A stretch of DNA of 58,679 nucleotides from an uncultured Kiritimatiellota bacterium (GTDB lineage Bacteria > Verrucomicrobiota > Kiritimatiellia > RFP12 > DVOR01). The position numbers and the translations under genes were made by a program. Below the pieces are notes generated by a model that did no database searches, had not been told where the DNA came from, and was given only the letters and a program-made list of their open reading frames with translations. Shown in pieces: positions 51,162 through 58,679 of this stretch. Position 1 is the first letter of the stretch. Each line of letters begins with the position of its first letter. The stretch covers positions 193,818-252,496 of the forward strand of contig CALXMW010000003.1 of the NCBI GenBank assembly GCA_944389585.1. The letters are read 5' to 3'.

Positions 51162-51806
51162 ATGTATGGCCTGCCCGCATCCACCGCGTTCGACAAACGC
51201 ATCCCCAAGCAGAGGTTCTATGAGAATCTCGCCATCCCGCCTGCGCTCAAACGCGTCTTCGTGGAGCAAATCAAGGCCATCCGCTGGCGCGCCAAACTGG
51301 CCGCGGAGACCCTCAACCTCGCCCCCGGGGATGCCGTGAGGGAAATCGAGGTCCTGGAGATCCAGCTCGCCGCCCCCGCGCTCACGGAGGAGGTCCTTCG
51401 CCTCATCGACAAGGCCATCCCCTACCACCTTCTCTTCGTCCTCGCCTGCGAAGGCCAAGCCCAGGCCTGTATCGGCTACAAAGAGGCCGCCGCGACCGGC
51501 GCCAACGCCTTCAGGGTCGGCCGCTACTACCACACCCCCTGGATGCCCGAGGACGCCCTCCGCTTTCGCCTCGAAGGCCTCACCCTCGACGCCCTCTACG
51601 AGAGCCTCGTCCGCCAAATCGCCGGTGACGCGCTGACCGCTGCCTCCCCCGCCGAAGACCTCCGCGCCGCCGTCTCCCGCGACGAGCGCCGCCGCAAACT
51701 CGATCGCCAGATCGCCCTCCTCGAAGGTCGCCTCCGCCGCGAAAAGCAACTCAACCGCCGCTTGGAACTCAACACCGAACTGAAGAAACTGAAGAAAGGG
51801 ATTTAA
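51162..51806 (+). CDS. DUF4391-type protein of the island
   Basis: A 214-residue protein. The pattern at the start (MYGLPASTAFDKRIPKQRFYE), IRWRAKLAAETLNLAPG, and FVLACEGQAQACIGYKE with a helical Lys/Arg-rich end fit DUF4391, which I recall as a frequent partner of helicase plus type III R-M genes. The biochemical role is unknown. No Shine-Dalgarno sequence precedes the ATG, but TGTGGTAAAAT (51136-51146) could be an internal promoter. It is followed after 2 bases by the AlbA_2 gene. The C-terminal residues form a charged coiled-coil-like helix. Confidence 0.75.
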   Translation: MYGLPASTAFDKRIPKQRFYENLAIPPALKRVFVEQIKAIRWRAKLAAETLNLAPGDAVREIEVLEIQLAAPALTEEVLRLIDKAIPYHLLFVLACEGQAQACIGYKEAAATGANAFRVGRYYHTPWMPEDALRFRLEGLTLDALYESLVRQIAGDALTAASPAEDLRAAVSRDERRRKLDRQIALLEGRLRREKQLNRRLELNTELKKLKKGI

Positions 51807-51808
51807 AA

Positions 51809-52879
51809 ATGGAAATTGATGAACACGAAGAAGAGGTCCGGAAAACACTTTCTTCTCTATCCGAAAATGGTATTCTGAAGAGTAGAGAGAGTAGTAGGAT
51901 TGAATTTAAAGAATCGTATAATGGGGGTAATCTAAGTAAATATGCGAAAACAATGGCAGCATATGCAAATCATTGTGGCGGATACATTATTTTCGGAGTA
52001 AAAGATAAGCCTCGAACAATTGTGGGGTTAAAAAATGACAATTTTGAGAACTTGAAACAAGAAGAGTTATCAGAGTTTCTTAATACTTTATTTGCACCAG
52101 CCATTGACTGGTGTTGCGGGACTTTTACATTAAATTTGCCTTCTCTCGACAATTCTGTCACAGTGAACACTGTAAAAATAGGTTGGATATATACATACGA
52201 GGCAAATAGTAAACCAATCATTGCTCAGAAAAGTAAAGATAAAATTGTCGATGGTGACGTATTTTATCGGTATCGTGCGCGAAGCGAAAAAATAAAGTGT
52301 GCAGAAATGCACCGTATTATTGAGGACAGAGTGACAAAAGAGCGCGAAGGATTGCTGAGATTTCTTGAGTCTATTCGAAAAGGAGGTGTTGCAAATCTAG
52401 GTATTGTGAATTATTCCAATGGAAGAATTACAACTCCATATGGTGTGGATGTCGCTGTTGAGCGAAAACTAATTACTCAAATTCTGAGAAAAGCAAAATT
52501 TATAAAAGAAGGAAGTTTCAACGAGACCGAAGGAATTCCTGTGCTTAAAGTCACAGGGAATATTGATTTGGCGGAAGAAGTTCCCGTACCAGACGGAGAT
52601 CCAAATGTAACGCATCCATATATTCAAAAACAACTCGCGGAAAAGTTGGGTATAAAGACGAATGATTTATATGCATTGATTTCCTTCCTCCATATGAAAG
52701 GAGATAGGAGGTTTCATCTTGAAATCTCTACTTCTAAGAGTGGGAAAGTCCAAAAATTTTCTGATTACGCCTTGCAATTCTTAAGAAAGAAACTGGAGGA
52801 GTTGCAAGATTACCCTGAAGAGTTTGATAAAATTCGTAAAGCATACAAAGAGCAGTGTAACAAAAAAAGGAGTTCGTGA
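51809..52879 (+). CDS. AlbA_2-domain (Schlafen-like) ATP-binding protein
   Basis: A 356-residue protein. RIEFKESYNGGNLSKYAKTM and AAYANHCGGYIIFGVKDKPR are the AlbA_2 core, and DVFYRYRARSEKI follows; the second half is unassigned. Family members bind nucleic acid or nucleotides and include regulators and nuclease-like Schlafen relatives. The gene is strikingly AT-rich compared with the genes on both sides, yet it is tightly fitted: 2 bases after the DUF4391 stop, and its own stop overlaps the Mod ATG (TGATG). It looks like an acquired module slotted into the operon. A distant relative lies broken at 7009-8699. Confidence 0.75.
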   Translation: MEIDEHEEEVRKTLSSLSENGILKSRESSRIEFKESYNGGNLSKYAKTMAAYANHCGGYIIFGVKDKPRTIVGLKNDNFENLKQEELSEFLNTLFAPAIDWCCGTFTLNLPSLDNSVTVNTVKIGWIYTYEANSKPIIAQKSKDKIVDGDVFYRYRARSEKIKCAEMHRIIEDRVTKEREGLLRFLESIRKGGVANLGIVNYSNGRITTPYGVDVAVERKLITQILRKAKFIKEGSFNETEGIPVLKVTGNIDLAEEVPVPDGDPNVTHPYIQKQLAEKLGIKTNDLYALISFLHMKGDRRFHLEISTSKSGKVQKFSDYALQFLRKKLEELQDYPEEFDKIRKAYKEQCNKKRSS

Positions 52880-54384
52880 TGGACAAGATGAAGCAGGAAA
52901 CCCCGGATTTGACGGCTCGGAATGTGGAGAGGATCGCGGCGCTCTTCCCGAATTGCGTCACGGAGATGCGGGACGAGAAGGGGAAGGTCACGCGCGGGAT
53001 TGATTTTGCGTTGCTCAAGCAGATGCTTTCGCCGGCGGTGGTGGAGGGCGCCGAGCATTATGAGTTTTCCTGGGTGGGCAAGAAGGCCGCCCTCGTGGAG
53101 GCGAACAAATCCATCCGTAAGACGTTGCGCCCCTGCCCCGAAGAGAGCAAGGACTGGGACACTACCGAGAACCTCTACATCGAGGGCGACAACCTGGAGG
53201 TCCTCAAACTCCTCCAAGAGAGTTATCTCGGCAAGGTCAAGATGATCTACATCGACCCGCCTTACAACACCGGCAATGACTTTATCTACGCAGATAACTT
53301 CATGCGCTCGCAGCAGGAAGAAAACGAGCAGATTGGCATCTCCGACGAGGTAGGCAATCGTCTCTTTCGCAACACCGACACCAACGGCCGCTTTCACTCC
53401 GATTGGTGCTCCATGATGTATTCACGCCTTATGCTGGCGCGAAACCTTCTGGCTGACGATGGCGTCATTTTCATCTCTATTGACGATAACGAACAGGCCA
53501 ACCTCAAACACCTCTGCGATGAAATCTTCGGAGTAGGAAACTTCATTGCGATATACAAATGGAACAAGACCGCGACACCTCCAGCGCTCTCTGATAAGGT
53601 TCGTGGAAAGTATGAGTATGTTTTGTGTTATGAAAAAGTTAGAAGTGGAATCAAGTATTGCGGGGGAATTGTGACAGGAGGAGATATGCCCCTCCTAAAT
53701 GAAACGAACATGGAACATGAATTAACATTTCCTGCTGAGTCGGTTCGTTTCACATTTTCTGGCATATTTCCTAAGGGGAAATATGATCGAGTTTCTCTCT
53801 TGGAAAATGTTTTCATTGAGAATGGTCGAGTAAAGCGTCCCGTTCGATTGCGCGGAAAGTTTAAGTGGGTTCAAGACACCGTTGATAAGGAAATAAAAGA
53901 AGGAACTTCCTTCATTATAAAGAGTAAGAAGTTTGCTATTCGATATTGTCGTGCAGGAGAGCGAATTAAACGTCCTTCGGATGTTATTTCCAAAGAAGAA
54001 TGTTGCGTAGGAACGAACGAGGATGGTGCTAAAGTTGTCGCGGCCTTGTTTGGTGAAAACGTGATGAGTTATCCAAAGCCAGTCTCACTTATTAAATACC
54101 TTATTCCGTTTGCGGAAACGACTAAGGATTCTCTTATTCTTGATTTCTTCTCTGGGAGTGCGACGACGGCGCATGCGGTGATGCAGTTGAACGCGGAGGA
54201 TGGGGGGAAGCGGAAGTTCATCATGGTGCAGTTGCCGGAGCCGTGCGACAAGAAGAGTAGTGTAGTCGGGGGGGGTATAAGACTATCTGCGAGATTGGCA
54301 AGGAGCGGATTCGGCGGGCGGGGGAGAAGATCCGGCAGGAGCATCCGGAGGCGAAGGGGCTGGATGTGGGCTTCCGCGTGCTGA
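52879..54384 (+). CDS. mod: type III DNA methyltransferase Mod, main part (frame broken at a G8 tract)
   Basis: N6-adenine DNA methyltransferase of the beta class: the catalytic motif IDPPYNTG (~125) comes before the SAM-binding motif DFFSGSATTAHAV (~420). It modifies the recognition site and gives Res its specificity. Residues ~220-415, between these motifs, form the target-recognition domain and are encoded by AT-rich DNA, unlike both flanks. After the G8 tract at 54268-54275 the frame is wrong and stops at 54384. With six or nine Gs it would read GYKTICEIGKERIRRAGEKI and join the 3' part at 54366-54788, giving about 637 residues. AAGGAG supports the ATG at 52879. It is predicted phase-variable; the assembled state is OFF or truncated. 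Confidence 0.88.
   Translation: MDKMKQETPDLTARNVERIAALFPNCVTEMRDEKGKVTRGIDFALLKQMLSPAVVEGAEHYEFSWVGKKAALVEANKSIRKTLRPCPEESKDWDTTENLYIEGDNLEVLKLLQESYLGKVKMIYIDPPYNTGNDFIYADNFMRSQQEENEQIGISDEVGNRLFRNTDTNGRFHSDWCSMMYSRLMLARNLLADDGVIFISIDDNEQANLKHLCDEIFGVGNFIAIYKWNKTATPPALSDKVRGKYEYVLCYEKVRSGIKYCGGIVTGGDMPLLNETNMEHELTFPAESVRFTFSGIFPKGKYDRVSLLENVFIENGRVKRPVRLRGKFKWVQDTVDKEIKEGTSFIIKSKKFAIRYCRAGERIKRPSDVISKEECCVGTNEDGAKVVAALFGENVMSYPKPVSLIKYLIPFAETTKDSLILDFFSGSATTAHAVMQLNAEDGGKRKFIMVQLPEPCDKKSSVVGGGIRLSARLARSGFGGRGRRSGRSIRRRRGWMWASAC
54268..54275 (+). repeat. G8 homopolymer tract in mod (probable phase-variation switch)
   Basis: Eight Gs after GTAGTC and before TATAAGAC. The downstream Mod frame needs a multiple of three Gs; eight leaves it out of frame. 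The frame change occurs exactly here. Confidence 0.75.
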
Positions 54385-54788
54385 AGCTGGCCGACAGCAA
54401 CATGAAGGACGTCTTTTACGCGCCGGAGGATTACGACCAAAGCATACTCGCGAAGTTGGAATCGAACATCAAGGAGGATCGGAGCGCCCTGGATCTGCTC
54501 TTTGGGTGCCTGTTGGAGTGGGGGCTGCCGCTTGGGTTGCCCTACACGGTGGAGCAGATCGAGGGGTGCGCTGTCCATGTCTACAACGACGGCGACCTGA
54601 TCGCGTGCTTCGAGGAGAAAATCCCGGAGAGCGTCGTCACGGCGATTGCCCGGCGCAAGCCCTTGCGGGCCGTCTTCCGGGACAGCGGTTTCGCGGACAG
54701 CCCCGCCAAGATCAACGTCTTCGAGATCTTCAAGCGCTTCATGCCCGAGGACGCGGACGACATCTCCAAGCGTGTCCGCGTGTTTTGA
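54366..54788 (+). CDS. mod: type III DNA methyltransferase Mod, C-terminal part
   Basis: 140 residues in the frame that continues Mod beyond the G8 tract; the true frame extends upstream to 54276. GFRVLKLADSNMKDVFY and LAKLESNIKEDRSALDLLFG are typical Mod C-terminal sequences, which contact the partner subunit. The stop at 54788 is 13 bases before res. It is not expected to be made on its own, as no ribosome-binding site is seen. Confidence 0.85.
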   Translation: MGFRVLKLADSNMKDVFYAPEDYDQSILAKLESNIKEDRSALDLLFGCLLEWGLPLGLPYTVEQIEGCAVHVYNDGDLIACFEEKIPESVVTAIARRKPLRAVFRDSGFADSPAKINVFEIFKRFMPEDADDISKRVRVF

Positions 54789-54801
54789 GGGGGGGTGACG
54801 C

Positions 54802-57800
54802 ATGAAGCTGCGGTTCAAGCATCAGAAGTTCCAGGCGGACGCGGCGAAGGCGGTGGTGGACGTCTTCGCGGGGCAGCCATATCTCACGCCCACGTATCTG
54901 ATGGATCGGGGGCGTGGCTATGACCCCACGCTTTTCGACGAGGCGGATTTCACCGGCTGGCGCAACGAGCCCGTCTTGCCGGGATTGCAGGACAAGATTC
55001 TGGAGCAGTTGCGGCAGGTGCAGCGGGCGAACGGGATCAAGCCCTCCGAGCGGCTGGAGGGGAGGTACAACCTGACCATCGAGATGGAGACGGGGGTCGG
55101 GAAGACCTACACCTACATCAAGACGATGTTCGAGCTGAACAAGCACTATGGGTGGAGCAAGTTCATCGTCGTGGTGCCGAGCATCGCCATCCGCGAGGGC
55201 GTCCATAAATCCTTCCAAATGACGCAAGCGCATTTCGCGGAGGAATACGGGAAGAAGATCCGTTTCTTTGTCTACAACTCCGCGCGGCTCAGCGAGATCG
55301 ACCGCTTTGCCTCCGACAGCGCCATCAACGTGATGATCATCAACGCGCAGGCGTGCAACCGTTTTGAGGAGGCGGAGGAGAAGTTGAGGCAGAGGAAGCG
55401 GGTGGACAAGAGCACGGCCATCATCTTCCGGGAGATGGATTCCTTCCGGTCGCGCCGGCCCATCGACGTCCTCGCCGCGACGAACCCCATCCTGATCATC
55501 GACGAGCCGCAATCGGTGGAGGGCGAGAAGACGAAGGGCGGGCTCAGGCAGTTCCGGCCGTTGCTGACGTTGCGCTATTCCGCCACGCACAAAGATAACG
55601 CCATCTACAACATGGTCTACCGGCTGGATGCGTTGGAGGCGTACAACAAGCGGTTGGTGAAGAAAATCGCCGTCAAGGGCATCACCGAGGAGAACAGCAC
55701 GGCGACGGAGGGGTATGTCTATCTGGAGCGTGTCAATCTCTCCAAGGCCGACCCCACCGCGACGCTGTGGATTGACGTCAAGGGCGCGGCGGGCATCAGG
55801 AAACGGCCGATAACGGTCAAGGGCGGGGAGAATCTCTACGACCTCTCCGGCGAACTCGATGAGTACAAGGCCAATTTCATCGTCCTGCGCGATGGGATTG
55901 ACGGGCGGGACAATTCCGTCGCGTTCCTGAATGGCCTCAAACTCCATGTCGGGAAAATCGCCGGGCAATGCAATGACGACCAACTCCGTCGGATCCAAAT
56001 CCACGAGACCATCCTCTCCCACATCGAGCGGGAACGGCAGCTTTTCCCAAAAGGCATCAAGGTGCTGAGCCTCTTCTTCATCGACGAGGTGGCGAAGTAC
56101 AAGCAGTACGACGCAGGCGGCAATGAGGTGGCGGGGCCCTACGCCGAGATCTTCGAGGAGGAATATCGGGCCGCCCTCGATGAGATGCAGGAGAAGTTGG
56201 GAGAAGGTGCGTATCAGCGTTATCTCGACGCCATCCCCGCGCACAAGACCCACAGCGGCTATTTCTCCATCGACAAGAAGGGGCACGCCATCAACAGCGT
56301 GATCACGGACAAGAAGGAGGGGACCGCGGACGATTGCGATGCCTACGACCTCATCATGCGGAACAAGGAGTTGTTGCTTGATCTTGATCCCGAGCGTTCC
56401 CCCGTGCGCTTCATCTTCTCCCATTCGGCCCTGCGCGAGGGGTGGGACAACCCGAACGTCTTCCAGATCTGCACCCTGAAGCAAAGCGGGAGCAACGTCC
56501 GCAAGCGCCAGGAGGTGGGGCGCGGACTGCGCCTCTGCGTGAACCAAGACGGCGAGCGCATGGACGAGAACGTGTTGGGCGATGACGTCCATGCCGTGAA
56601 TATGCTGACGGTCATCGCCAACGAGAATTATGACAGCTTCGTGCGCGGTTTGCAGTCGGAGCTGGCGGAGGCCGTCGCCTACCGTCCCAAAGCCGTCACC
56701 GCGGAACTCTTCAAGGGCAGGACGTTGGTGGACAAGGACGGCAACGAGCAGGTCGTGGACGGCGCGTTGGCGCAGGCCATCCATTACGATCTCATCGTCA
56801 ATGGCTACGTCGACCGCAAGGGTACCCTGACGGACAAATACCACGCCGACAAGGCGAACGGGGCGATCCAGGTGGCCGAGGAGGTCGCCGGGTGCCGCGA
56901 TGCCATCCTCGCCATCCTCGATTCCGTCTACGACGCCCGCGTCCTGCGGCCGGAGAACGCCTTCGACAAGAACGTGGAGCTGAAAGTCGATCCCGACAAA
57001 CTGGCCCTGCCGGAGTTCCAGGCACTCTGGCGGCGCATCTGCCCCAAGTCCGCGTACGTGGTGGACTTCGACACCGACGAGCTCGTGCGGAACGCGATCG
57101 CGGCGCTCAACCGTGACCTCCGTGTGCCCAAGGTCTTCTTCAGGGTCGAAGGCGGCGAACAGAAGGAAGAGATCCAATCGAGGGAGGAACTTGACGAAGG
57201 ACGCGCCTTCACGAAGACCGAAACCACCGTTTACGGCGGCGGCAGACGCGTCCGCGCACGCGGCGCCGTCAAGTATGACCTCATCGGGAAGCTGGTGGGT
57301 GAGACGGGGTTGACGCGGAAAGCCGTCGTGGCCATCCTGGCCGGCATCGAGAAGCCCGTCTTCGACCAATTCAAGGAAAACCCCGAGGCCTTCATCATCA
57401 AGGCGGCGGAGCTGATCAACGACGCGAAGGCCACGGTGATCGTCCAGCACATCGCCTACGACACGCTGGGTGACCGGTACGACACGACACTCTTCACGGA
57501 ACCGACGCTCAAGGGCAAACTCGGCGTGAACGCCATGAAGGCCAACCATCACCTGTACGACCACATCCTCTATGACTCCGACGTCGAGCGCGACTTCGCC
57601 GAGGCGCTCGACGCGGACGCGAACGTCGCCGTCTATGTAAAGCTGCCGCGTGCCTTCCACATCTCCACCCCCGTCGGGCGGTACACCCCGGACTGGGCCA
57701 TCGCCTTTTACAAAGGGAGCGTGAAGCATATCTATTTCGTCGCGGAGACGAAGGGGAATATGCGCACCATGCAGCTCAAGGCGATCGAGGACGCCAAGAT

Positions 57801-57900
57801 CCAATGTGCCCGGGAGCACTTCAGGGCCATCAGCGGCGAGAACGTCGTCTATGACGTCATCGATACCTACCAAGCCTTGTTGGGCAAAGTGATGAGGTGA
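54802..57900 (+). CDS. res: type III restriction enzyme Res subunit
   Basis: A 1032-residue ATP-dependent translocase/nuclease that cleaves DNA together with Mod. Helicase motifs: METGVGKTYTY (Walker A, K101), LIIDEPQSV (D234), LRYSATH, and QEVGRGLRL (motif VI). The C-terminal nuclease is the PD-(D/E)xK type: P963-D964, then E982-T-K984 in AETKGN. The frame is intact and all catalytic residues are kept. If Mod is off, Res should be inactive, because type III Res needs Mod for target recognition. The gene lies 13 bases after mod, at the end of the operon. Confidence 0.95.
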   Translation: MKLRFKHQKFQADAAKAVVDVFAGQPYLTPTYLMDRGRGYDPTLFDEADFTGWRNEPVLPGLQDKILEQLRQVQRANGIKPSERLEGRYNLTIEMETGVGKTYTYIKTMFELNKHYGWSKFIVVVPSIAIREGVHKSFQMTQAHFAEEYGKKIRFFVYNSARLSEIDRFASDSAINVMIINAQACNRFEEAEEKLRQRKRVDKSTAIIFREMDSFRSRRPIDVLAATNPILIIDEPQSVEGEKTKGGLRQFRPLLTLRYSATHKDNAIYNMVYRLDALEAYNKRLVKKIAVKGITEENSTATEGYVYLERVNLSKADPTATLWIDVKGAAGIRKRPITVKGGENLYDLSGELDEYKANFIVLRDGIDGRDNSVAFLNGLKLHVGKIAGQCNDDQLRRIQIHETILSHIERERQLFPKGIKVLSLFFIDEVAKYKQYDAGGNEVAGPYAEIFEEEYRAALDEMQEKLGEGAYQRYLDAIPAHKTHSGYFSIDKKGHAINSVITDKKEGTADDCDAYDLIMRNKELLLDLDPERSPVRFIFSHSALREGWDNPNVFQICTLKQSGSNVRKRQEVGRGLRLCVNQDGERMDENVLGDDVHAVNMLTVIANENYDSFVRGLQSELAEAVAYRPKAVTAELFKGRTLVDKDGNEQVVDGALAQAIHYDLIVNGYVDRKGTLTDKYHADKANGAIQVAEEVAGCRDAILAILDSVYDARVLRPENAFDKNVELKVDPDKLALPEFQALWRRICPKSAYVVDFDTDELVRNAIAALNRDLRVPKVFFRVEGGEQKEEIQSREELDEGRAFTKTETTVYGGGRRVRARGAVKYDLIGKLVGETGLTRKAVVAILAGIEKPVFDQFKENPEAFIIKAAELINDAKATVIVQHIAYDTLGDRYDTTLFTEPTLKGKLGVNAMKANHHLYDHILYDSDVERDFAEALDADANVAVYVKLPRAFHISTPVGRYTPDWAIAFYKGSVKHIYFVAETKGNMRTMQLKAIEDAKIQCAREHFRAISGENVVYDVIDTYQALLGKVMR

Positions 57901-57936
57901 CGCGGAGAGAGGGAAAGGCGGTATCGCCCCTGTACT

Positions 57937-58617
57937 TCACAGGCATAGATTCATGCAGATTTCTTCCACTTCTTCTCGTTTGATCATCTCATAAAGCGCA
58001 TCGACTTTTGCTTTGATTTTGGCTTTATGTTTCAAGAATTGAAGCCCTGGGACTAGGGGATGCAGTGACTTCAGAAAGTCAATTTGCTTTTGATACGCAG
58101 GAATCAAGCTGTTGGTGCCACTCCAATCATTGGGGACGAGCGTGAGCTTCTCAAATATCTCTGGGTTTTGATTGTGCTCCAAGAAGCGTTTTATTGCGTT
58201 TCGCCTCAAATCCTCGTCAAGCTCACAAAGAAACTCAAAGATAACGACGAGTTTATCATCTGAGGATAGGTTGTCGATAATGAGATGATTCAGCCAGTCT
58301 TGCTGATGTTGTTTAATCGTGTCGTCTGTTTCTGTTTGTGTTAGAAGACCCCGAAACACATTTACAATGCAATAGTTGCAATCCTTTTTTCCGGAGAAAT
58401 AAAAGAAGATAGAATCGAAGTTCCTCTTATAATCTCCTGATTTCCATAATGCGCTGTTTTGGTATTTGTTGGGTTCAAAGTTTCTATCGTCTTTCTCTTT
58501 CTTCCAAAGATGTTCCGCATATTTCTGGCGCCAACTGTCTCCCAAAGAGAGGAATGTGGTCAAAAACGTTCGTCGGTGCGATCGAGAATGGAACATCGCG
58601 CGCGGGGCGATTTGCAA
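57937..58617 (-). CDS. hypothetical protein, AT-rich gene
   Basis: Up to 226 residues in a frame that starts with TTG at 58617; ATG at 58596 (MFHSRSHRRTFL) is an equally good start. It is rich in K, N, F and W (HLWKKEKDDRNFEPNKYQNS, FFYFSGKKDCNYCIVNVF) and ends in a helical Lys/Glu segment. I do not recognise the family. It is convergent with res and as AT-rich as the AlbA_2 gene, so it probably belongs to the same accessory island. A second short frame on the same strand from 58659 (MKPFQLYPKSLAHL) runs out near 58560 and could be its true beginning if a base is missing; this is uncertain at the window edge. Confidence 0.55.
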   Translation of the reverse strand: MQIAPRAMFHSRSHRRTFLTTFLSLGDSWRQKYAEHLWKKEKDDRNFEPNKYQNSALWKSGDYKRNFDSIFFYFSGKKDCNYCIVNVFRGLLTQTETDDTIKQHQQDWLNHLIIDNLSSDDKLVVIFEFLCELDEDLRRNAIKRFLEHNQNPEIFEKLTLVPNDWSGTNSLIPAYQKQIDFLKSLHPLVPGLQFLKHKAKIKAKVDALYEMIKREEVEEICMNLCL

Positions 58618-58679
58618 GCCAAATGCGCCAGGGACTTAGGATAGAGCTGAAACGGCTTCATAGGCTGTGAGTCCTTTCA

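Overview
The window is 58.7 kb of a GC-rich bacterial chromosome. About 47 kb of it is ordinary core genome. The type of organism is inferred from several features together: two small secreted proteins that end in a PEP-CTERM sorting tail, a Tat-exported sulfatase, GatCAB, a fused GH13 + glycogen-debranching enzyme, and promoters whose -10 box sits 6-8 bases before the start codon. This fits the PVC superphylum, most likely Kiritimatiellota/Verrucomicrobiota; no rRNA is present to confirm it.

Layout. 1-4.5 kb: the end of a ClC chloride channel gene, a methyltransferase, two minus-strand tRNA clusters (Gly-Leu-Val and Val-Pro) and the sulfatase. 4.5-10.5 kb (minus strand): priA, a frameshifted AT-rich AlbA_2/Schlafen-like gene, scpA and trpS. 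10.5-12.4 kb: a PEP-CTERM gene with a long, strongly structured leader RNA, lying between two inverted copies of a palindrome-rich repeat. 12.5-16.5 kb: gatCAB, then a second PEP-CTERM gene whose promoter spacer contains a C10 tract. 16.5-24.5 kb (minus strand): CNNM transporter-nadD-rsfS-lysA-hypothetical-dinB, then a coiled-coil protein and bioB. 24.7-27.3 kb: an orphan peptide-type ABC permease and uvrC. 27.4-33.2 kb: a third repeat copy, rsmB, an aminotransferase, a four-helix-bundle gene bounded by inverted repeats, adenine deaminase and a metallo-hydrolase. 33.3-44.5 kb: leuS, a GNAT acetyltransferase, GtrB/GtrA-type glycan-transfer genes, the giant debranching fusion, an MFS transporter and a DinJ/YafQ toxin-antitoxin pair. 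44.7-47.7 kb: rplU-rpmA-obg-rpmB and rpsL-rpsG.

Accessory island, 47.8-58.7 kb. One promoter drives a compact operon: a large SNF2-type helicase (split by a one-base frame change), a DUF4391-type protein, an AT-rich AlbA_2 protein, a type III DNA methyltransferase (Mod) and its restriction subunit (Res). Mod is broken exactly at a G8 tract, and nine (or six) Gs would restore the frame, so the methyltransferase looks phase-variable. Its target-recognition segment is AT-rich and appears recombined. An AT-rich unknown gene closes the window.

The most interesting items are the phase-variable, extended type III restriction-modification island; the structured leader RNA (a pseudoknot plus a Shine-Dalgarno-sequestering hairpin) before the first PEP-CTERM gene; the palindromic repeat family; the inverted-repeat-bounded four-helix-bundle cassette; and the poly-C promoter.
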